Below, in pieces: positions 23,963-33,251 of a DNA stretch of 43,955 bases. The notes under the pieces are model-generated. The model worked only from the letters and a program-made list of their open reading frames with translations, made no database searches and was not told the DNA's origin. The position numbers were made by a program, and so were the translations under genes. The stretch is from contig CAMHMJ010000028.1 of NCBI GenBank assembly GCA_946186185.1, forward strand, positions 1 through 43,955. The letters run 5' to 3'. The DNA comes from an uncultured Treponema sp. Lineage in GTDB: Bacteria > Spirochaetota > Spirochaetia > Treponematales > Treponemataceae. The first letter of the stretch is position 1. The number at the start of each line of letters is the position of its first letter.

Positions 23963-25042
23963 ATGTCTGATACAACAAACTATAAGTGTCCTGCCTGTAC
24001 GGGTCCGTTGCATTTTGTGGGGGCTTCGGGGCTTCTTGAATGCGATTTCTGCGGAAGCAAATATCCTGTTGAGCAGATGCAGAACCTTTCTGACAAGGTA
24101 AACGACGACGTAAAAAAATCTGAAAATAAAGATGAAAAATCCGGTAACGGTGCGCCGGAAGAGTTTTCCGGGGAAGGCTATAAGGCTCTTACCTGCAGTT
24201 CCTGTGGTGCCGAGCTTTTCTGTGACGAAACCACCGTTGCAACCAGCTGTCCGTACTGCGGAAACCCGACCATCATTCCTTCAAAGTTTACGGGTGCCCG
24301 GGTTCCGGATTTGATTATTCCGTTCAAAATGGACAAGAAGGCTGCCGTTGAAGCACTTTCAAAGTTCTATCACGGAAAGAAGCTTCTTCCAAAAACCTTT
24401 AAAGACCATAACCACATCGAAGAAATCAAGGGTGTTTATGTTCCTTTCTGGCTTTTCTCCGGAAAGAGCAAGTTCGACGGAAAATTCAATACCTATGATG
24501 AATCAAGCTACACCAGCGGCGACGAAAAGGTTACCATAAAGAAATATTACGAAGAAAGCCGAACCGGTGAAATCAGCTTTAAGAATATCCCGGTGGACGC
24601 TTCCAAAAAAATGGATAACGCCCAGATGGATTCCGTTGAACCTTACGACTATGATGAACTTAAGCCTTATTCTTCTTCATATCTTCCGGGCTTCCTTGCC
24701 GAATCCTATGACGATTCCGAAGAGGACTGTCAGGAACGTGCAGAGCTCAGAATCAAGGAAACTGCTTCTGAATCCGCAGAAGATGATATCAGCCGTGACA
24801 GCGTAGATGTTTCTTCATTCATCTGTAGAATTTCAGAGAAAGATGTAAAATACGCTTTCCTTCCGGTATGGCTTCTTTCTACTAAGTGGAATGACCAGAA
24901 CTTCCTTTTTGCCATGAACGGTCAGACAGGAAAGGTTGCAGGCGTTCTTCCAATCGACAAGGTAAAGAAAAACGCAATCAAGATTACCTGGTTCATCGTT
25001 TTTGAACTGATTCTGAACGCAGCCTTCTATTTCTTATTCTAG
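23963..25042 (+). CDS. Zinc-ribbon membrane protein
   Basis: A 359-residue protein with two zinc ribbons: C9/C12 with C27/C30, and C78/C81 with C96/C99. A middle domain of unknown function contains PDLIIPFKMDKKAAVEAL and EEIKGVYVPFWLF, seen in a family of bacterial zinc-ribbon proteins sometimes linked with TPM-domain proteins. A single C-terminal membrane segment (about 340-359) anchors it. The GTGGGGGAAAA ribosome site is good, and a probable promoter TTGTAT/TATAGA lies near 23900. The next gene encodes a TPM-domain protein, so the two probably work together in the envelope. Confidence 0.75.
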   Translation: MSDTTNYKCPACTGPLHFVGASGLLECDFCGSKYPVEQMQNLSDKVNDDVKKSENKDEKSGNGAPEEFSGEGYKALTCSSCGAELFCDETTVATSCPYCGNPTIIPSKFTGARVPDLIIPFKMDKKAAVEALSKFYHGKKLLPKTFKDHNHIEEIKGVYVPFWLFSGKSKFDGKFNTYDESSYTSGDEKVTIKKYYEESRTGEISFKNIPVDASKKMDNAQMDSVEPYDYDELKPYSSSYLPGFLAESYDDSEEDCQERAELRIKETASESAEDDISRDSVDVSSFICRISEKDVKYAFLPVWLLSTKWNDQNFLFAMNGQTGKVAGVLPIDKVKKNAIKITWFIVFELILNAAFYFLF

Positions 25043-25067
25043 CAGGGGCCTTACACAAGGAGATTTT

Positions 25068-25856
25068 ATGAAAAGTATAAAATATATTTTGAGCGCGATT
25101 TCTTTCGCCTTGATTTCAACCTTCGCTTTTTCTCAGTCCATGATTCTGGATTATGCAGGAATCTTAAGCAGCGAACAGAAAAACGAGCTTGAAGCAGTTG
25201 CTTCGGCATTTAAAATCAAGAACAATTTTTCGGTATACATTGGAACCGTAAAGAGTCTTTCCGGAAAATATGTAGAAGATGCTTCAGAAGCCTTCTATGA
25301 AGAAAATTCCCTTGGTGAAGGGGAGGACCACGAAGGTCTTATGCTTTTTATGAGCATGGAAGACCGTGATTACGATATCATCGCCCGTGGAAGCCGGGGA
25401 CACTATTCCTTCACCGATTACGGTAAGAACGAGCTTGCAAACTACTTTAAGCCTGCTTTTCGCCAGAACGACTGGTGTTCAGGATTTAAAGCCTTCTATC
25501 AGGGTGCTGAAGCATTGCTTGAAAAAGCCGATGCAGGTGAGCCGGTTGATATTTCCAATGGAAAATCTGACCCAAGAAATAAGCCATGGGTTGTGGGTGA
25601 AATCGTAATTTTCCTTATCAGCTTGATTATTTCTTCTATTATTGTTGCCGTTCTTGGTGCCGGAATGAAGAATGTAGCAATTGCAACTGACGCAAATACC
25701 TATGTTGGAAAAGACGATGTTATCTTTACCAGCCGTGATTCCCGCTTCCTCAGAGAATCAAGAAGCGTTACAAAGATTTCTTCAAGTTCGTCTTCCGGTG
25801 GTGGCGGAACCAGCATAAACTCCCGGGGCTACTCTCATTCTTCCGGAAAATTCTAG
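25068..25856 (+). CDS. TPM-domain membrane protein
   Basis: A 262-residue protein: signal peptide (about 1-22, ending AFSQS), a TPM domain (about 25-150; MILDYAGILSSEQKNELEA, then GLMLFMSMEDRDYDIIARG), a membrane helix (about 176-199), and a Ser/Gly-rich tail. TPM domains of this type occur in YgcG-like proteins of uncertain function; some relatives have phosphatase activity. AAGGAGATTT precedes the start. It is 25 bp downstream of the zinc-ribbon gene. Confidence 0.82.
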   Translation: MKSIKYILSAISFALISTFAFSQSMILDYAGILSSEQKNELEAVASAFKIKNNFSVYIGTVKSLSGKYVEDASEAFYEENSLGEGEDHEGLMLFMSMEDRDYDIIARGSRGHYSFTDYGKNELANYFKPAFRQNDWCSGFKAFYQGAEALLEKADAGEPVDISNGKSDPRNKPWVVGEIVIFLISLIISSIIVAVLGAGMKNVAIATDANTYVGKDDVIFTSRDSRFLRESRSVTKISSSSSSGGGGTSINSRGYSHSSGKF

Positions 25857-25896
25857 AGTTTCCGCTGAGTTCTCAGAGTTTACTGAGTTTTCAGAC

Positions 25897-25916
25897 AGGC
25901 TGTTTTCAAGCCTTTT
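25897..25916 (+). terminator. Weak terminator-like hairpin
   Basis: AGGCT/AGCCT with a 7-nt loop followed by TTT, after imperfect 20-bp repeats (GAGTTTCCGCTGAGTTCTCA-like) behind the TPM gene. Confidence 0.35.
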
Positions 25917-25949
25917 GAGCAGTCTGTTTTGAATGGAGTTTTTGAGCTT

Positions 25950-26834
25950 ATGGAATCCCGCGAGAATCCTGTTTTTGGACGAAAAATCTTTTTCCTGAAT
26001 CCCTCTTTTGCAATACTGCACTCCATCGTTGAGCGTCTGCGTAATGACGAATATGAGGTTTACACAATCGAGGATTATCGCGACGGAAAGCCGATTTTGA
26101 GTGAAAACGAGACTGCCATCTGTTACATAAACATTGATTCCCACATGTCGGCAAAAGAATGGTTCAACTATGTAAAATCCTTTCAGCTGGATCTGACATT
26201 GAAGGGAATCATGCTGGGGGTGCTTTCCAAAAACATAAAGCCTGCTGATAAGGAACAGTTTATCCTCAAGCTGAACCTTCCTGCGGGTTTTATAAACTTA
26301 AACGATTCTCCCACGGTTGTATATTCAAATATTACAAGGATTCTGGATCTAAATGGAGCAAAAGGCCGCCGCAATTATGTCCGCCTTGACTGCTACGGCG
26401 TTGAAAATATTTCTGCAAACTGCATGATTCAGAGCCGCCTGATTGATTTTATCCTGGACGACTTGAGTTCCGTGGGGTTTGCGGCCCGCTGTTCAAAGGG
26501 CTTTGCTACGATTCTAAAAAAGGGGCTGGGCTACAGCCTTACCCTTCACATTGGTCACAAGGACTATCAGATTCCTGCCATTATCTACGCAGTCAAAGAA
26601 AACGAAAACGATAATACCTATGTTTTTATGTTCGCCCCTAATACTTCAGAAATGATTAAAAGCGATATCCGTTCCTTTGTATTCAAGGTTCTTCAGGAAA
26701 AAATGAACGAGCTTTTGAGCAAGCAGATAAAAGATCAGACCGACTACACGGAAGAAGTCAAGCTTCCGGAAGACGAAAAAGTGCCGGAAGAGTATTCAGG
26801 CTTCCAGGAAACCGGCGAACTGGAATCGGTTTAA
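25950..26834 (+). CDS. PilZ-domain c-di-GMP receptor candidate
   Basis: A 294-residue cytoplasmic protein. The N-terminal 130 residues (KIFFLNPSFAILHSIVERL...) resemble a response-regulator-like or YcgR-N-like domain without recognisable function. The C-terminal half carries PilZ signatures: RRNYVRLDC (R140, R141, R145) and DLSSVG (171-176), the two motifs that contact c-di-GMP. The acidic tail is unstructured. The ATG at 25950 is preferred over a TTG 21 bp upstream. A degenerate HD-GYP gene lies 2.5 kb away, so c-di-GMP signalling may be a local theme. Confidence 0.75.
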   Translation: MESRENPVFGRKIFFLNPSFAILHSIVERLRNDEYEVYTIEDYRDGKPILSENETAICYINIDSHMSAKEWFNYVKSFQLDLTLKGIMLGVLSKNIKPADKEQFILKLNLPAGFINLNDSPTVVYSNITRILDLNGAKGRRNYVRLDCYGVENISANCMIQSRLIDFILDDLSSVGFAARCSKGFATILKKGLGYSLTLHIGHKDYQIPAIIYAVKENENDNTYVFMFAPNTSEMIKSDIRSFVFKVLQEKMNELLSKQIKDQTDYTEEVKLPEDEKVPEEYSGFQETGELESV

Positions 26835-26923
26835 TCTGGCTTCAGTTTAATCTGAAATGCGGTGATTGTGCCGGGGGCGCTTCGGGCCGATATTCCGGTT
26901 TTTATATCCCCTGATATTCGCCA

Positions 26924-26952
26924 TTGTGAATAATTCTGTTTTATGTTATTCT
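26924..26952 (+). promoter_or_regulatory. Promoter of glyS
   Basis: TTGTGA (26924-26929), 17-bp spacer, TATTCT (26947-26952), about 60 bp before the start codon. No T-box was found. Confidence 0.5.
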
Positions 26953-27011
26953 AATCGTCACATCTATTAATAATTCAGCGGCGCACACCCGCGTCGTAAC
27001 GAGGTTTTTTT

Positions 27012-28493
27012 ATGGCAAACACAAAAGATACACATGCGTGTACATTGGACAAAATCATCAGTCTTTGTAAGAGACGCGGTTTTGTTTATCAGGCTTCAGA
27101 AATCTATGGCGGACAGGCAGGTGCCTGGGATTACGGTCCGCTGGGCGTAGATTTTAAGAGAAACATTCAGAACGAATGGTGGCATTACATGACTCAGCTC
27201 CACGACGATGTAGTCGGCCTTGATTCTGCAATTTTCCAGCATCATACAACATGGAAGGCTAGTGGCCACGTAGATCACTTTTCAGATCCAATGATTGACT
27301 GTCTTGAATGCCAGGCCCGCCATCGTGCAGATAAATTGATTGAAGACTTTGTTGCCGCTAATCCGGACAAGGCTCCTTCAAAACCGGTTGATACAATGAG
27401 CCACGAAGAAATGAAGGCTTATATCGACGCTAACATCAACTGTCCTACCTGTGGAAGCAAGGAAAGAAAATATACAGCAGTTCGCGAATTCAACCTTATG
27501 TTCAAAACATACCAGGGTCCAATCGCTGACGAAAGCCACCTTATCTACCTTCGACCGGAAACCTGTCAGGGTATTTTTACAGACTTCAAGAACATCGTTC
27601 AGTCTAACCGCATGAAGGTTCCTTTCGGTGTTGCTCAGGTTGGTAAATCTTTCCGAAACGAAATCATCTTCAAGAACTTCATTTTCCGCACCTGTGAATT
27701 TGAACAGATGGAAATGGAATATTTCTGTAAACCGGGAACAGAGGACGAAGTATTCGACCGCTGGAGAAAGGAACGCTGGGCATTCTACCTCAAGTACGGT
27801 ATTCCGGAGAAACAGCTCAAGTGGCACCACCACGACAAGCTTGCTCACTACGCTAAGGACGCTTACGATATCACATACAACTTCCCTATCGGATTTGAAG
27901 AAATCGAAGGTATCCACAGCCGAACAGACTTCGACTTGAGCCAGCACATGCAGTATTCAAAGAAAGACATGAGCTACATGGATCAGGAAGACGGAAACAA
28001 GAAGTACGTTCCTTATGTAGTTGAAACTTCTGCAGGTCTTAACCGCAACTTCTTGATGTTCCTCTGTGAAGCATACGAAGAAGAAAATGTTGCAAAACCA
28101 GGCGAACCGGAAGACTACAGAACCGTTCTTCACCTTGATCCTCGTCTTGCACCAATCACAGTTGCAGTTCTTCCATTGATGAAGAAAGACGGACTTGCTG
28201 AAAAGGCAAAAGAAATCCAGCACATCCTTAAAGAAGACTTCGTAACTGACTACGATGTAAGCGGAACTGTAGGTAAGCGCTACCGCCGCCAGGACGAAGT
28301 TGGTACTCCATTCTGTGTAACTGTTGACTACGACACAATCACAGAAAAGAAGGAAGACGGTTCAGCAAACGAGCTTTTCAACACCGTAACAGTCCGCTAC
28401 CGCGACAGCATGGAACAGGAACGAGTAAATCTTGACGACCTTGTATTCTTTATCCAGAAAGCAATCAAGAATTACAAACCTGTTGAGAAATAA
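27012..28493 (+). CDS. glyS: Glycyl-tRNA synthetase (dimeric type)
   Basis: A 493-residue class II synthetase of the alpha2 type, which charges tRNA-Gly. The N-terminus (RGFVYQASEIYGGQAGAWDYGPLG) is diagnostic. A zinc-binding insertion is seen as CLEC and CPTC. Motif 2 is FRNEIIFKNFIFRTCEFEQMEMEYF-like (read in parts), and motif 3 is near SAGLNRNFL. The anticodon-binding domain follows (LAPITVAVLPLM). AACGAGG precedes ATG. Codon use is more optimised than in its neighbours, as expected for a highly expressed gene. Confidence 0.97.
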   Translation: MANTKDTHACTLDKIISLCKRRGFVYQASEIYGGQAGAWDYGPLGVDFKRNIQNEWWHYMTQLHDDVVGLDSAIFQHHTTWKASGHVDHFSDPMIDCLECQARHRADKLIEDFVAANPDKAPSKPVDTMSHEEMKAYIDANINCPTCGSKERKYTAVREFNLMFKTYQGPIADESHLIYLRPETCQGIFTDFKNIVQSNRMKVPFGVAQVGKSFRNEIIFKNFIFRTCEFEQMEMEYFCKPGTEDEVFDRWRKERWAFYLKYGIPEKQLKWHHHDKLAHYAKDAYDITYNFPIGFEEIEGIHSRTDFDLSQHMQYSKKDMSYMDQEDGNKKYVPYVVETSAGLNRNFLMFLCEAYEEENVAKPGEPEDYRTVLHLDPRLAPITVAVLPLMKKDGLAEKAKEIQHILKEDFVTDYDVSGTVGKRYRRQDEVGTPFCVTVDYDTITEKKEDGSANELFNTVTVRYRDSMEQERVNLDDLVFFIQKAIKNYKPVEK

Positions 28494-28577
28494 ATATGAG
28501 GTTTTGAAGTATGAAATATGATGCTTTGTGGGTTTAATACCTCATGGCTCATTCTTCATACTTCATACTTGAGTTAA

Positions 28578-29336
28578 ATGGAATACGTACGTTTAGGAAA
28601 ATCCAACCTTATGATTTCTCGCGTGGCCATGGGGGCAACGGCTCTTACACAGGGCGGCGATGAAGCGGCATACGAGCTTGTCCGAAGGGCCTACAATCAG
28701 GGAATCAATTTTTTTGACACTTCAAGAAAAACTCCGGATTGCGAGAAGCTTTTAGGCGACGCCATCGGTGACATCAGAAAAAGCGTAATGGTTGCAACAA
28801 AAACAACGGGGCAGAGCGGGGCGGAGGTCTTAAGCGATTTTGAGACCAGCCTTAATGTGATGCACACCGATGTTATTGATTTGTACCAGTATGAAACCGA
28901 CCTGTTTCTGCCGGAAGAGGGCGGAGCCGACGGAATTTATCAGACCTTAAAGAATCTGAAGGAAGCCGGAAAGGTGAGGGCCATCGGGCTTGTTACCCAG
29001 GATCTGGATATTGCGGAAAAAGCCATTAATTCCGGCCTTTACGATACGATTCAGTTTCCTTTCAGCATGCTTTCCACCGACGAAACAATTGCTCTTGTTA
29101 AGCTTTGTGAAGACAGCGATGTTGGTTTTATTGCCATGCAGCCTTTGTGCGGCGGCGTTGTAGACAACATTCCTCTTGCGGTTGGATTTCTAAAGCAGTT
29201 TGAAAACGTAATTCCGCTGTGGGGTGCCCGTACAGAAGAAGAACTGGAACAGATTCTTTATTTTGCGGAGCATCCGCCGGTAATCGACGAAAAGTTCAAG
29301 GCTGATGTAGAGCAGCTCAGGATGTTCTTTAATTAA
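28578..29336 (+). CDS. Aldo/keto reductase-like protein lacking catalytic residues
   Basis: A 252-residue TIM barrel of the aldo/keto reductase superfamily, shorter than the usual 300 or more. The start (VRLGKSNLMISRVAMG) and FFDTS with D47 fit the family, and K75 is kept. However, the catalytic Tyr expected near position 52 is replaced (RKTPDCEKLLG), and the His expected in the YQ.H motif is Glu (LYQYE, E106). His-to-Glu is known in the steroid 5-beta-reductase AKR1D1, but that enzyme keeps Tyr. It may have no reductase activity or a different chemistry. Monocistronic by position. Confidence 0.8.
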   Translation: MEYVRLGKSNLMISRVAMGATALTQGGDEAAYELVRRAYNQGINFFDTSRKTPDCEKLLGDAIGDIRKSVMVATKTTGQSGAEVLSDFETSLNVMHTDVIDLYQYETDLFLPEEGGADGIYQTLKNLKEAGKVRAIGLVTQDLDIAEKAINSGLYDTIQFPFSMLSTDETIALVKLCEDSDVGFIAMQPLCGGVVDNIPLAVGFLKQFENVIPLWGARTEEELEQILYFAEHPPVIDEKFKADVEQLRMFFN

Positions 29337-29376
29337 ATTAAGTCAAATATCGAATTCTATAAATTCAAATATTTTA

Positions 29377-30747
29377 CTAATTGAATTCACTCAAATCTAC
29401 AGAAGAGAAGCCGTCCTGGGCTTCTTTTTCTTTTTGTTCCTGTCTTAAATAGTCGTTGCCGGCTGTTTTGGCGGCGAACTGCTGTTTTCGGACTGCTTCG
29501 GCGGCTTTTTCCTGTTCTTCAAGCTTTTTGGTTAAATCGTCCTGTTCCTGCTTTGAAAGCGGGCGGATGATTTTATTGGCGCCGTCATCAGTCTGTACGG
29601 TTTTAAGGGAGCCGTCTGCATCTCTTTCATTTACAAGCTGAACGATAGGATTCTGCGGTTTGTTTGGCGTAACGTCCGTAACCATTCCGATTTTTCCATT
29701 GTTCAGGTAAACGTACTGACCAATCGGGTAGAGGGAAAGACTGTACAGAAGTGCCTTGATGATGTTCGGGTCGTACTGCTTGTTCGGGTTCTGAAGCATT
29801 TCAACCATGGCATCATAGGTAGTTCGTTCAGTTTTATAGGTTCGGGGAGCGGTAATTGCTTCAAAGGAACAGGCAACGGAGATAATCTTTCCGTATGGAG
29901 AAATTTTTTCGCTGGTAAAGCCCCGGGGGTAGCCCATTCCGTTTTCTTTTTCGTGGTGATCAAGAACGCCCATTACAATTGAGTTAGGGAAGTTCTGTTC
30001 CTTCAGAATATTGCAGCTGAAAATCGGGTGCATTGCAATCTGCTTTTTCTCTGCAGCTGCCAGGGCTCTGTCGGTGATGTAAAGCTGCGGCGGCAGGCGG
30101 AGCATTCCGATTTCGTGAAGGATTGTGGCAATTCCCAGTTCAACAACCTTTGAAAGGGGCAGGTGAAGCTCAAGCCCGATGGTAATCGCAAGTACGGTGG
30201 AGCGCATTGAGTGAATTACAAGGAAGTTCTTGCTTCGAGCCTCTGCAGAAGGAGAAATGCGGAGTACAAAGCGTTTGTTGTCTTTTATGAACATGCAGAG
30301 CTTCTGAACTGTGTCCGTCATTTCTGCAAGGTCGATTTTTTTGTGAGTTGAATAATGAGTGTACACGGAGTTGATGTACTTCATATATTCCTGATAGGTT
30401 TTCTGAACCGACTGGTAGCGGGTTGATTCTGATGTATCCTGAGCGGCCCTGATTTCTTCCAGGGAATCATTTACTGCCTGTGAAGCCTGAGTAACCTGAG
30501 CCGGTTTTCCATCTGCATCGGAGCCGGGAGCGCCATGTTTAGCGGCTTCTTCCTTTTCCTTGTCGGCCGGAGTGATGATTGGTCCTTCATACTCAAAGGT
30601 TTTGAACTCCCAGCTTCTAAGTGCCTTGGAAATTTCCTGAGTAATACTTACTCCCGCAGGAATAATTACAAATTTGTCATCAAGAAGCAGGTCGCTCTTA
30701 AATGAGATTTCATCTTTCAATTCATCGATAGAAATTGTTGAACTCAT
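29377..30747 (-). CDS. HD-GYP domain protein with altered HD motif
   Basis: A 456-residue cytoplasmic protein. After an N-terminal region of about 150 residues comes an HD-GYP domain (about 165-345), the fold of c-di-GMP phosphodiesterases. DHHEKENGMGYP (263-274) with GYP is intact. The HD pair reads HE (211-212) and the following Lys is Met (HEIGML instead of HDIGK), so metal binding could be reduced. A charged, Gln/Glu-rich coiled tail (about 390-440) follows. GGAG precedes the ATG. It may act as a receptor or as a weak phosphodiesterase. Confidence 0.85.
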   Translation of the reverse strand: MSSTISIDELKDEISFKSDLLLDDKFVIIPAGVSITQEISKALRSWEFKTFEYEGPIITPADKEKEEAAKHGAPGSDADGKPAQVTQASQAVNDSLEEIRAAQDTSESTRYQSVQKTYQEYMKYINSVYTHYSTHKKIDLAEMTDTVQKLCMFIKDNKRFVLRISPSAEARSKNFLVIHSMRSTVLAITIGLELHLPLSKVVELGIATILHEIGMLRLPPQLYITDRALAAAEKKQIAMHPIFSCNILKEQNFPNSIVMGVLDHHEKENGMGYPRGFTSEKISPYGKIISVACSFEAITAPRTYKTERTTYDAMVEMLQNPNKQYDPNIIKALLYSLSLYPIGQYVYLNNGKIGMVTDVTPNKPQNPIVQLVNERDADGSLKTVQTDDGANKIIRPLSKQEQDDLTKKLEEQEKAAEAVRKQQFAAKTAGNDYLRQEQKEKEAQDGFSSVDLSEFN

Positions 30748-30911
30748 GATACAATACTCCGGTTAGATTATCGGCATTAATATAGAAAATCTTGAAGAAT
30801 TAGGCAAAATACTTTGTTATGAGTGAAAAATTAAAACAAATCAAGCGGAAAAACAGAACTCTTGTTTTTTTTGAAATACTAATATATTTTTATTGTAAAA
30901 AGGAGTTTTGT

Positions 30912-31619
30912 ATGGAAAAAACGTCAAAAATTGGAAAGTTTTTAGGTCGGGTTCTGTTGCTCGGGCTCGGAATGTGTTTTATTGCAAGTTGTAAGCCGTC
31001 GCCAGAGAAGGTTGCCGAACGAACTGAATTGTTGTTCAAAGCAATAGACTCAAATGATGTTGAAATGGCAAAGCAGTGCATAAAAAAAGGTGCAAACGTA
31101 AATTTTGAGCGAGAATGTGGACCGAATTCAAAATTGTATACTCCGCTTATTTATGCAATTCAGAAAGAGAATGAAGAGATTATTGATGTTCTTTTAAAAT
31201 CAAAAGCTGATGTGAATCACAAAGATCCTTCTTCTAAGTTTAGTCCAGTTGTATGGGCACTCCGCTCTGGAAATGAAAGCAAAAGACACAGCATGATTAA
31301 AAAACTTGCTTCCGTAAACGCAGATTTGAATGCCGGTCTTTTTTACGCCGGAATATTTCCAGTTTCTTTGAACGATATGAAGTTTCTTATCGAATTAGGT
31401 GCCGACATAAATGCACAGAACGAAGACGGCTGGACTCCAGTTATGGTCGCTGCCAGCACAGGCTATGATGTGAAAGTTCTCCCATTTATTCAGGTCGGCG
31501 CGGATTTGAACATAAAAAGCAACGGCGGGGATACTGCTCTTTCTCTTGCACAAGAGTCACACGCCTGGAACAAAGACAGCTTGATTTCTTTGCTCAAATC
31601 TTGCGGAGCGAAAGAATAG
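30912..31619 (+). CDS. Ankyrin-repeat lipoprotein
   Basis: A 235-residue envelope lipoprotein. The start at 30912 is set by AAAAAGGAG and a lipobox ending at C27 (CFIASC). Four or so ankyrin repeats follow (LLFKAIDSNDVEMAKQCIKK, TPLIYAIQKENEEIIDVLLK, and WTPVMVAASTGYDVKVLPFI in part). Ankyrin repeats mediate protein binding; the partner is unknown. It converges with the ATPase gene downstream, leaving only 1 bp between them. Confidence 0.85.
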   Translation: MEKTSKIGKFLGRVLLLGLGMCFIASCKPSPEKVAERTELLFKAIDSNDVEMAKQCIKKGANVNFERECGPNSKLYTPLIYAIQKENEEIIDVLLKSKADVNHKDPSSKFSPVVWALRSGNESKRHSMIKKLASVNADLNAGLFYAGIFPVSLNDMKFLIELGADINAQNEDGWTPVMVAASTGYDVKVLPFIQVGADLNIKSNGGDTALSLAQESHAWNKDSLISLLKSCGAKE

Positions 31620-31620
31620 T

Positions 31621-32880
31621 TTAATTTCTAAGCAACCATTTCCAGATCGAGATTACTTCGATTTTTACGCCATCGACAGTTAGTTCTTTTTCTTCTTCGT
31701 AAGTGATGATTATGAAGCGTTTTGCGCCACTTACGTTTTTTGCGGCTTCAACGAGACTTTTTGTTTCCCTGTCGTTGGAAATGGTTGAGGCGGAGTAAGC
31801 CACTTGAATTACTTCGCCAGTTTCTTCAATAAAGAAGTCTGCGTCAAGATTCTTTCCTTTAAGATAATACACATTGTCTTTGTGTTTGTTCCAAAGGTTT
31901 ATGGCTACCAGATTTTCAAGCAATCTTGGCTCTTCTTTGTTCAGAAACAGATTTAGCAAACCGTTGTCGTTGAAGTAATATTTTGGAGTGCTTTCTTTAT
32001 CGACGAATTTGGAAAAATAATTTCTGACTGCGAAAATAAGGAAAGACTGCTGTGCATATCCGATGTAATCGATTACGACATCCTTGCTTATTGTCACTCC
32101 GATTGCCTTCAGAATGTTATGCAATTTTGAGTAGGAAACTTCGTCTTTCACGGATTCGGCTATTTTTTTCATCAAAATGCGTAGGCCGTTGCTATTTCTG
32201 ATTCCGTTACGTGCCGCAATGTCGCCCAAAAGGATTTTCTGATAGATGCTTGAAACATATTCGCGTTTGTCTTTGTATTTGAGATTCTCTGGAAATCCGC
32301 CAAAATAAAAATATGTTTCAAGTTCGCGTTTGATTTTTCCGCTGTCTTTTGTAGCGAGAATTGCTTCTTCTGAAAAATCCACGTTCTTTGCGGTCAGGTA
32401 TTCCCTAAAATTATATGGAGTGACATATTTTGTAAGGTATCGGCCGCCTAAGCGGTTTTCAATCTCCGCCGAAAGCATTTTTGCATTGCTTCCTGTGATA
32501 AAGGCATGTTCGTTTGAATCTGCAAGGCGGCGCGCAAATTTTTCCCAGCCATCGATATTTTGAATTTCATCAAGGAAAAACCAGCCTTTTTTATCGCTCA
32601 TTTCGGCTTGAACGGAAAGAATGTCGTTAAAGTCGTTCAGCGTAAATTCAGCAAGACGTTCATCTTCAAAATTGATATAGATAATCTGGTTCCAGTCGGT
32701 TCCGTTTGCAATCAAGTCCTGAACAATTTTATACAACAAAGTAGACTTACCCGCACGTCGAAGACCGATGACAACATAATTTGCATTTATATCAAAGTCA
32801 TACTCGCGATTAACAATCTGAAAATTCTTTATTGTTCTATGATGATCATAAATTACTTTTTTCAGTATGTCGTGGTTCAT
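31621..32880 (-). CDS. AAA ATPase with DUF4143 domain
   Basis: A 419-residue ATPase of the AAA_14/DUF4143 type. Walker A is GLRRAGKST (39-47), Walker B is WFFLDEI (about 96-102), and ITGSNAKML is the sensor region. The C-terminal DUF4143 part ends in a nuclease-like segment (NLDADFFIEE...EVIQVAYS). Such ATPases are numerous in gut bacteria, and their role is poorly known. AAGGAGTACCT precedes ATG. Its promoter is overlapped by two near-identical inverted repeats, which suggests tight control. Confidence 0.87.
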   Translation of the reverse strand: MNHDILKKVIYDHHRTIKNFQIVNREYDFDINANYVVIGLRRAGKSTLLYKIVQDLIANGTDWNQIIYINFEDERLAEFTLNDFNDILSVQAEMSDKKGWFFLDEIQNIDGWEKFARRLADSNEHAFITGSNAKMLSAEIENRLGGRYLTKYVTPYNFREYLTAKNVDFSEEAILATKDSGKIKRELETYFYFGGFPENLKYKDKREYVSSIYQKILLGDIAARNGIRNSNGLRILMKKIAESVKDEVSYSKLHNILKAIGVTISKDVVIDYIGYAQQSFLIFAVRNYFSKFVDKESTPKYYFNDNGLLNLFLNKEEPRLLENLVAINLWNKHKDNVYYLKGKNLDADFFIEETGEVIQVAYSASTISNDRETKSLVEAAKNVSGAKRFIIITYEEEKELTVDGVKIEVISIWKWLLRN

Positions 32881-32890
32881 AGGTACTCCT

Positions 32891-32956
32891 TGTCGAGTAT
32901 GTTCGACAAAATATTATTACATTGTCGAGTATAGCCGACAATATGGAGTAAGTCAA
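32891..32956 (-). promoter_or_regulatory. ATPase promoter with two tandem operators
   Basis: On the minus strand: -35 TTGACT (32951-32956), 17-bp spacer, -10 TATACT (32928-32933). Two 18-bp inverted repeats, TGTCGAGTATAGCCGACA (32923-32940) and TGTCGAGTATGTTCGACA (32891-32908), cover the -10 box and the early transcribed region. Their centres are 32 bp apart, about three helix turns. Confidence 0.72.
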
Positions 32957-33251
32957 TCTTGTTTTCGTTAGTTGAGAAGCAGTTCTAGTTTCAACTACAT
33001 CATGTATTTTCTGATCAAGTTGTGAATCTAGCTGTAAAATGTGCATGATGTGTAAGGTGTTCTTTCAAATTTAAGTAATGTGTTTTCATGGAAGCCTCTG
33101 TTGAATAGTCAGGTAAAGCACTCAATGCTTTCTTTGTACGTAACTTTTTTATTTTAACACGAATTTTTGTTTTCGAAAAAGGAATTTTTTTCGGTGTGAA
33201 TTGGTATGAATCTAAGTTATGCTCAAAAATATTCCGCAATGAAAGAAAAAT
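32957..33251. other. Gene-free AT-rich spacer before the peptide array
   Basis: No gene is supported on either strand. ACATCATG near 32995 and CATGATGT near 33045 form an 8-bp inverted pair. Together with the flanking promoters it separates the ATPase gene from the peptide array. Confidence 0.5.

Noticed and set aside
28497..28565. Interleaved inverted repeats (ATGAGGT/ACCTCAT and GAAGTATGAA/TTCATACTTC) resembling a pseudoknot after glyS
   Set aside because: The pairs derive from a simple TATGAAG-like repeat, so pairing by chance is likely and there is no T-run or conserved core.
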